Source: Anthostomella pinea (Eukaryota; Ascomycota; Sordariomycetes; Xylariales; Xylariaceae). From it: a stretch of 64,000 nt of DNA. A program made the position numbers and the translations under genes. The notes beneath the pieces were generated by a model. That model made no database searches. It worked only from the letters and a program-made list of their open reading frames with translations, and was not told the origin of the DNA. The stretch covers positions 6,368,250-6,432,249 of the forward strand of contig CAUWAG010000010.1 in assembly GCA_963556695.1 (NCBI GenBank). Direction: 5' to 3'. Numbering within the stretch: position 1 is the first letter of the stretch; every line of letters starts with the position of its first letter. Positions 57,386-64,000 of this stretch are shown here, piece after piece.

Positions 57386-58567
57386 ATGCTCCAGAGGGAT
57401 TCACAATGGGAAGATCAAGAGAAACGCCCGCAAAAGATACTACGTCGCCCCCAAGTGCTGGCTACATGGGCAAGAGACCATCATCAGTCCTTACAGGCTA
57501 TGGAAGACCAGCTAGCCGGACGGGACCGCCCGGCATCCTTGCAAAAGACTTCCCTACGCCAGGCTGTTCATCCTAAGGTTAGCAAAGACGCAATAGTGAA
57601 CGCTCTGGGCGCGGATATCCACCTAGTCTCAGGAAGTACCTTCTTTAGACGGGCTAGTCACCGTTATAAGGGGCAATATCAACGACACAGCTACGGAAAT
57701 GTGTTCTCCTTTTTGGTATATGAGCTTGATCAAGCCATTAATTATTCTATTGATAAAGAGGATTCAGAGACTCAGTACCTGCTATGCAGCAGGCTTCCCC
57801 CAGAGGCACAAGATTTTATGGATATGTTTTTTAAGACAGAAAGTAATGAGCTACCCCCTTTCTGCAAGAATATTGACCACAAGATTGAGCTCAAGCCAGA
57901 GGCCAAGACTCTTTACCTGCACCCCTTATATAGCATGAAGGCCGACCACCTTATTGCCCTCAAGCAATATCTGACAGAATACTTACGCAAGGAGTGGATT
58001 GTTTTTAATGCAGCAGAGTATGGATTCCCTGTTCTCTTTGCCAAAAAGCCGAATAGAGGCTTGCGTTTCTATGTCGACTACCGCGAGCTCAATGCTCAGT
58101 CAAAAAAGGACCGCTACCCGCTGCCACTAATCAGCGAAACTTTAGAACGTCTGTCTTGTGCTAAACTATTTACCAAGCTGGATATCAGGTCAGCTTTCCA
58201 CCGAATCCGTATGGATCCGGCCTCTGAGGATCTCACAACCTTCCGCACGCGCTTTGGCCAGTACAAGTACAAGGTGCTCCCCTTTGGACTTTGCAACGGC
58301 CCAAGTACCTTCCAGCAGTATATCAACAAGGCCTTGTTCCCATATCTGGACGAGTTCTACACAGCCTATGTGGATAATATCTTGATCTTTTCTGCAGACC
58401 TATTGGAGCACTGGGATCACGTCCGCAAGGTCCTCCAGAAGCTCCGTGAAGCTGGCCTCCAGGCTGACATCAAGAAGAGCGAGTTTGCTGTCATATCAAC
58501 AAAATTCCTGGGATATATAATATCAACCAGTGGCATATCAGTTGATCAAGCCAGATTGCCGCTATGA
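57386..58567 (+). pseudogene. Gypsy reverse transcriptase with a mutated active site
   Basis: KEWIVFNAAEYGFPVLFAKK, RFYVDYRELNAQSKKDRYPLP, FTKLDIRSAFHRIRM and VLPFGLCNGPSTFQQYIN are standard RT blocks. The catalytic YxDD box reads YVDN at about 58369-58380, so the second Asp is lost through a G-to-A change. Translation stops at 58565. Confidence 0.9.
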
Positions 58568-60095
58568 GGGTCTGGGAAGAGCCTAGGATTGTTAAAGAAT
58601 TACAGTCTTTCTTGGGATTTTGTAACTTTTATTGACAATTCATAGATAGTTTTAGCAGGATAGCTAAACCTCTTTACCGTCTTACTGTGGCAATCAAGTA
58701 CCTATGGACCAAGGAACAGTAGAGAGCCTTTGACAACCTAAAGGATGCCTTATGCTCAGCTCCCTTACTCTCACATTTTAAGGAAGCAGCTTCTACCAAG
58801 CTGGAAATAGACGCTTCAGATGGTGTAATCTCAGCAGTCCTCTCCCAACAGGATGAGCAAGACAACTGGCATCCAGTGGCCTATCTGTCGCAAACTATGA
58901 ATATAGCAGAGTACAACTATCCCATCTATGATAAGAAACTACTGGCAATTATCTATGCTATACGAGAATAGAACCACATACTCACTGCCCTTCAGCATCC
59001 CCTTCCTGTTTTCACAGATCACCAGGCACTCCAATACTTTGCCACTAAGTGACAGCTTAATGCCTGACAAGCAGCCTGGAGTGAGGATATCTCGGGCCTG
59101 GACTTCATCATCTCTTATTGTCCAGGTAGAGAGAACCCAATAGCTGATACTCTATCACAGAAAGTTGTAGATCTGGCTACACAGAAGGCCATCAAGGGTG
59201 AAAGTCGCTGCCAGATCCTCCTACCTATTAAAAGGTTCAATGGACCTGTTGACCTGCCTGTGACCGACCCGTCACCTAGTCCAGAGGACAACCTGGTATG
59301 TGCCATTGTGGCCACCTTGGAAGCCAACAACCAGGACCCTGACGTTTCTCTAAAGGGTGTTCAGCTTCTTGATGCCATCTTGACAGCCAACCGCTCTTTA
59401 GAGACCTTGCTTCTTGAACGTGAAAGAGCTAAACACAGTTAGCAGGGCTACAGTCTTGTTGATAATTTGTTACTAAAAGAGGGACGCCTCGTAGTGCCTA
59501 ATGAGGGGCACCTACACATACGACTTTGTGATGAGATTCACAGACTACCTTCCCGTGCACACCCTGGTCGGAACAAGATGCGTGCCTTAGTAGCAGAGCG
59601 TTACTCCTGGCCAGGTATGGGTGCTTTTATAGACCGCTATTGCGCTCATTGCCCAGAATGTGGCAGAGGTCGCAACTCCCGTCTCAAGCCAGCCGGCTTG
59701 CTACAACCCCTGCTTATACCAGATCGTCCTTGGCAACATGTCTCTATAGACTTCAAGACTATGCCAAAAGACAAGCTAGGATATGACACGATCTAAGGGG
59801 TGGTAGACCGACTAGGCAAACACCCGTGGTCTATTCCGACATATAAGACATATACAGCCAAGGACCTTGCCACCTTATACTTCAATGGACCTTGGAGGGT
59901 CTATGGCACCCCTGAGACTGTGACTTCAGACCATGGTCCCCAGTTCATTGCTGCCTTTTTAGATGAACTAGCCAAGCTCACAGGGATGGACCTACGCCGC
60001 TCTACTGAAGAGCACCCTCAGACGGATGGTCAGACAAAGATCATTAATCAGTTCTTCCAGACCAAGTTCCGACTCTTTATAAGCCACTTTTAGAA
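58560..60095 (+). pseudogene. Gypsy RNase H and integrase, multiple stops
   Basis: RNase H part: FLGFCNFY, KLEIDASDGVISAVLSQ, PVAYLSQTMN. Integrase: HLHIRLCDEIH with CPECGRG zinc region, PWQHVSIDFKTMP, TVTSDHGPQFIAAFLDEL and EEHPQTDGQTK. Stops interrupt at about 58634, 58722, 58970, 59050, 59440 and 59795. Confidence 0.85.
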
Positions 60096-60629
60096 TGACT
60101 GGTTTCAACTGCTGCCCTGTCTTGATTTTGTTTATACCACACAATCTCATGCAAGTACCGGCTTATCTCTAGCTGAGGTTGAAATAGGGTTTCTTTTAAT
60201 TATAACATTTGACTGGGATAAACGCAGTCCCCTCTTAAAAAAGACGCCTATTACAGAGCGACTGAGTCATTCAGACCCTCAAGAGTTTGCTGAACGGCGG
60301 GTACAGGCCGTGGCATGGGCCAAAACCAACCTCTTAAGGCACAAACAAAGTACAAGAAGCAGGCTGACAAGTCTCGACAACTAATTGACTAGAAGCCAGA
60401 AGATATGGTATATGCACGCAAGGAGCATGGCGTACTGACCGCCCACATGATGGGTTGGACAACCCCTACATGGGACCATATCCGTTGTCAAACAGATCAA
60501 TGAGAACGCCTTTGAGATTGACTTACCCCCTGGGATAAATGCTCATCGGGTCATCAACGCAAGCCGCTTACTACGGTCAACCAATGACCCTGTCCCAGGT
60601 CAAGTAATCCCTCCACCGCCTCCCGTCGA

Positions 60630-60780
60630 CGTGGATGGGGTTCCTGAGTGGAAAGTTAACAAAATGCTGTCCTCCAGCCTAACTCGGGGCAAGCTGGAGT
60701 ACCAGGCTGAATAAACAGGTTATGATCCTGACCCAATGTGGTACCCAGCAGCTAACTTTAGAATATACGCGTTAAAGAGT
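60630..60780 (+). pseudogene. Chromodomain at the Gypsy integrase C-terminus
   Basis: VPEWKVNKMLSSSLTRGKLEY, then AE, a TAA at the usual Trp position, TGYDPDPMWYPAANF. This is the chromodomain pattern of chromoviruses, which steer insertion to heterochromatin. Confidence 0.7.
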
Positions 60781-60969
60781 TCTATGACGCAAATCCAAGG
60801 CGCCAGGTCCCCCTTAAAGGTTACAGCAATGGATAGAGGCTGCTGCTAATGATCAGAACCTGACTGATTATGAGGAAGACAACCTACCTGTAAAAGACTC
60901 TGCACAAGGAGTAAGGAGAACTCGAAAGATATCATCGTTGTAAACCGACTTTAATAAAGGGGGGAGTAG

Positions 60970-61048
60970 TGTGACGGCCTGCACAGACCATCCCACATGA
61001 CAAGCGGATACTTCCCAATAGAGGAAGGATCTGACCAGAGGATCCCCT
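60970..61048 (+). repeat. Truncated 3-prime LTR of the Gypsy element
   Basis: Matches the first 79 bp of the family LTR and ends in GGATCCCCTTA, where LINE tail sequence starts. Confidence 0.9.
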
Positions 61049-62840
61049 TATTGTTTGTTTGTTTTGTTTTTAACGTGGGGGGTAGCTCCTCAGTAGTGCA
61101 AACCACGCCTCCCAGAGCCTCTGCATCGCAGGGTTGTGGAGGTCTCAAGATAATAAGTACAGTCAGTCCCGCTCACGGGCCCATCCCCGTTGTTGCGGCG
61201 GTATGACCTTGGGGTCATCCATCTGGTCCTTCAAGGAAGGCTATCTATCAGGGGCAGATTGTTGAAAAGAACTTGCTCTTCTCCACGAATTTTGCCCATT
61301 CTGTGCTCCTCTCCCCTAAGTATTGTAAACAAGCTGTCCTAGGCGAATGCCTAGGCAGTAGCCAATTTTTCCCCAGCCTCTTACAAAAGAAAATATGTTG
61401 TGGTGTTTTCTTCTTACCACAGTTGCAGTGATCATTCGAGTCTGTGTGCCCAAAGCGTTCATGGTAGCTGGCAAAGTCGCCATGTCGAGATCTGGCCGCT
61501 AGAAGTCTGTGTAAAGTACTCCTCTTAAAAGATATAAGGTCTCTTTTAGTTACTGCATGTGAATATACTTCTTGATACCTAGATTCTGATTGGTCTTTCC
61601 ACCATTGGTTGAACTCCTTTCTGCCTTTTTTTTTGAGATCTCTCTTGACCCAAGTGATTGTAGGAAGGCTTGTTGTGTCTGTTTCCAGCATGGCACCCTC
61701 TTTTATTAATGTGTCGGCAGCTTCATTGCCATCAATATCTCTGTGTCCAGGAATCCACTTGACGGTTACTCCAGGAGTGTGTGCTGTGGCAAGTTCTTGA
61801 AATCGTAGAAAAATATTCTGTGATGTCTCGGGTGGAGTCCCATTGAGCCCATCAACCACTGACGTGTTGTCCAGGCAGACATATAGCTATTTTCCGTGTC
61901 CAATTGCCCTGGCTGCTACAAGACCTTGGAGAGCACCATAGACTTCAGCATCTACTACTTCTGCTTGCAGAAGTCTACCCTTTCCCCGGTATACTTCTTG
62001 AGTAGTGTTGCCTTTCCTGATGGTGTAACCCCATCCAGTGCGGGTTGTACCTTGGTCAACCAATTGTGATCCATCTGAGTAGATGACGAGGTCAGTGTTC
62101 ACATTTCTCTCCTGTAGCCATTGCTTGAAGAGCTCTATTTCTTTGTCTTTGTCTTTACGGACTGGGGGCTTCTTCCATGAAGGCCTGGTAAGTGTTGGTC
62201 TCTGGAAGTCAGGGACTAGCTGGAAGCTCCTTTGTAGCCTTGTTGGATCCTTGCGGGCTTGTATTTGGAGCCTGCCAACAAGAGGGTGTCTCTGGTCTAT
62301 TCGTCCTAGTCAAAGGCCGTGACGTCGTCGTATTGACTCTGCAAGAACTCCAGCTGGGGGAATCTGCGATTCAAAATGTAGGATATGCCCAGGGTGTATT
62401 TTCCAGACTGGCAAGATAGCCCTGATCGCCGTTCGTAGTACAGCATCTATTGTCCCAAGAAGCCCCTTAATGCGACATGCTGATGTCTCACCTGAGCTCC
62501 TGATTTTTTCCATTCCTGGGTACCAGGTCTCCAGGCCGTGTGTAAGAATAGGAATAACACAGGCTTTCACAGCCCTCCTGGTTGATTTTACTGGGAGTCC
62601 CTTGACTGTGTTGCATAGTCTTCGAAGGTGATTTGTTACCCTACTAGCTTTCTTGGCCCAGTGAGAAACATGAACTTTGAAGTTTAGTTTTCTATCCAGA
62701 AAGACACCTAGCCATCGTATAGAATGCTTAGCTATTTTGTTCATTGTCCTGTGGCAGACTGGAGGATTTTCTGAGTTCTTTTTCCGCGAGAAGTGCATGA
62801 TCTCGGTTTTGTCGGGGTCAAACTCAATAGCATTATTGTG
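61049..62840 (-). mobile_element. LINE (Tad1-type non-LTR element), 5-prime truncated, minus copy
   Basis: The A-rich tail (AAACAAAACAAACAAAC) at 61049 lies against the Gypsy LTR. Reading the minus strand from 62840: EFDPDKTEIMHFSRKK, RWLGVFLDRKLNFKVHVSHW (RT thumb and connection), a TGA near 62308, then the RNase H domain with VIYSDGSQL, DAEVYGAL, CLDNTSVVDGLNG and WIPGHRDIDGNEAAD. A TAG at about 61886 stands where the other copy has Gln. It ends with a CCHC-like CNCGKKKTPQHIFFC. Dead copy. Confidence 0.88.
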
Positions 62841-64000
62841 AGCTTCCAGCTAGTCCCTGACTTCCAGAGACCAATACTTACCAGGCCATCATGGAAGAAG
62901 CGCCCAATCCGCAAAGACAAAGACAAAGAAACAGAGCTCTTCAAGCAATGGTTACAAGAGAGAAACGTGAACACTGACCTTGTCATCTACTCAGATGGAT
63001 CACAGTTGGATGACCAAGGCACAATCCGCACTGGATGGGGTTATACCATCAGGAAAGGCGGCACTACACAAGAAGTATACCGGGGAAGGGGCAGACTTCT
63101 ACAAGCAGAAGTAGTAGATGCTGAAGTCCATGGTGCTCTCCAAGGTCTTGCAGCAGCCAGGGCAATTGGACACGGAAAACAGCTATATGTCTGCCTGGAC
63201 AACACGTCAGTGGTAGATGGGCTCAATGGGACTCCACCCGAGACATCACAAAACATTTTTCTACGATTTCAAGAACTTGCCACAGCACACACTCCTGGAG
63301 TGACCGTCAAATGGATTCCTGGACACAGAGATATTGATGGCAACGAAGCTGCCGACACACTAGCAAAAGAGGGTGCCATGCTGGAAACAGACACAACAAA
63401 TCTTCCTACAATCTCTTGGGTCAAGAGAGATCTCAAAAGACAGGGCAAGAAAGAGTTCAACCAATGGTGGAAAGACCAATCAGAATCTAGGTATCAAGAA
63501 GTATACTCACATGCAGTAACTGAAAGAGACCTTATATCTTTTAAGAGGAGTACTTTACACAGACTTCTAGCGGCCAGATCTGGACATGGCGACTTTGCCA
63601 GATACCATGAACGCTTTGGGCACACAGATTCAAATGATCACTGCAGCTGTGGTGAGAAGAAAACACCACAACACATTTTCTTTTGTAAGAGGCTGGGGAA
63701 AAATCGGCTACTGCCTAGGCATTCGCCTAGGGCAGCTTGTTTACAATACTTAGGGGAGAGGAGCACAGAATGGGCAAAATTCGTGGAGAAGAGCAAGTTC
63801 TTTTCAACAATCTGCCCCCGATAGATAGCCTTCCTTGAAGGACCAGATGGATGACCCCAAGGTCATACCGCCGCAACAACGGGGATGGGCCCGTGAGCGG
63901 GACTGACTGTACTTATTATCTTGAGACCTCCACAACCCTGCGATGCAGAGGCTCTGGGAGGCGTGGTTTGCACTACTGAGGAGCTACCCCCACGTTAAAT
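62841..64000 (+). mobile_element. LINE (Tad1-type), 5-prime truncated, plus copy, cut by the window end
   Basis: Starts at about FQLVPDFQRP with no upstream RT sequence and runs as one intact frame to 63824: VIYSDGSQLDDQG, DAEVHGALQGL, CLDNTSVVDGLNG, WIPGHRDIDGNEAAD (all RNase H acidic residues and the PGHxD block), then HCSCGEKKTPQHIFFC. The 3-prime UTR to 64000 is the source type of the fragment in the PKS intron. It is head to head with the minus copy, from which it differs at many sites. Confidence 0.88.

Larger units (their letters stand above)
56466..61048 (+). mobile_element. Chromodomain Gypsy retrotransposon (chromovirus), RIP-damaged, partial
   Basis: Gag knuckle, protease, RT, RNase H, integrase and chromodomain follow in order on the plus strand. 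The polypurine tract AAAGGGGGGAGTAG (60956-60969) abuts the LTR start TGTGACGG at 60970, which ties all TGTGACGG LTRs in this window to this family. The LTR is cut after 79 bp by a LINE insertion. No 5-prime LTR is present. Many in-frame TAG/TAA/TGA replace Trp, Arg and Gln codons. Confidence 0.9.

Noticed and set aside
62083..62986. Two similar Ser/Leu-rich ORFs on opposite strands
   Set aside because: Antisense readings of the same RNase H upstream region in the two LINE copies.
1..64000. tRNA or rRNA genes
   Set aside because: No cloverleaf-type A and B box pair or conserved rRNA core was noticed; a tRNA search program would be needed to exclude them.

Overview
This window comes from a filamentous ascomycete (Pezizomycotina). 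The evidence is the intron type (42-146 bp, GT..AG, often with a CTAAC/CTGAC branch site), the gene families (HET-domain NLR, DUF3425 bZIP, highly reducing polyketide synthase, GH18 chitinase, DUF3435 recombinase), and AT-rich blocks packed with LTR remnants and nonsense changes of the C-to-T type expected from repeat-induced point mutation (RIP). No rRNA, tRNA or CRISPR was seen. All calls come from reading the sequence; nothing was searched against a database.

Layout. 1-3776: sparse, with weak ORFs, an LTR scrap and a decayed small gene. 3777-7916: an intact HET-NACHT-WD40 NLR of about 1336 aa with nine nearly identical 126-bp WD40 repeats. 8-11 kb: remnants of a SNF2-type helicase and of a second copy of the small decayed gene, then two opposed minisatellite arrays. 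11284-13736: a broken DUF3435 tyrosine-recombinase gene (the family that includes Starship captains) reading toward the NLR. 14.15-16.33 kb: AT-rich block with three solo LTRs. 17.2-25.4 kb: gene-rich part with a MYND protein, a divergent bZIP-DUF3425/SDR pair, a secreted protein that has lost its GPI tail through a stop codon, a solo LTR and a multipass membrane protein. 25965-34496: a KS-AT-DH-MT-ER-KR-ACP highly reducing PKS on the minus strand in 12 exons, with one nonsense codon and two one-base frameshifts, and a 148-bp LINE fragment inside its methyltransferase intron. 34.6-36 kb: two solo LTRs and an ABCC transporter remnant. 36.2-48.1 kb: AT-rich retrotransposon nest, with one full-length Copia element (37881-43597), solo LTRs and a MITE. 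48.5-55.3 kb: P450 remnant, an intact alpha/beta hydrolase and a truncated chitinase. 55.3-64 kb: nested transposons: internally deleted pogo/Fot-like element, RIP-damaged chromodomain Gypsy element, and two LINE copies head to head.

How the genes may work together (inference). The DUF3425 regulator, SDR, PKS, ABC transporter remnant, P450 remnant and alpha/beta hydrolase are the usual parts of a polyketide biosynthetic cluster. Here they would be split by the 36-48 kb transposon block and partly decayed. At the left, an intact fusion/incompatibility-type NLR lies next to a dead captain-type recombinase, so the 1-13.7 kb part could be the relic of a giant mobile element. The clearest points for follow-up are the NLR repeat array, the LINE insertion confined to a PKS intron, and the stop codon that separates a secreted domain from its GPI signal.
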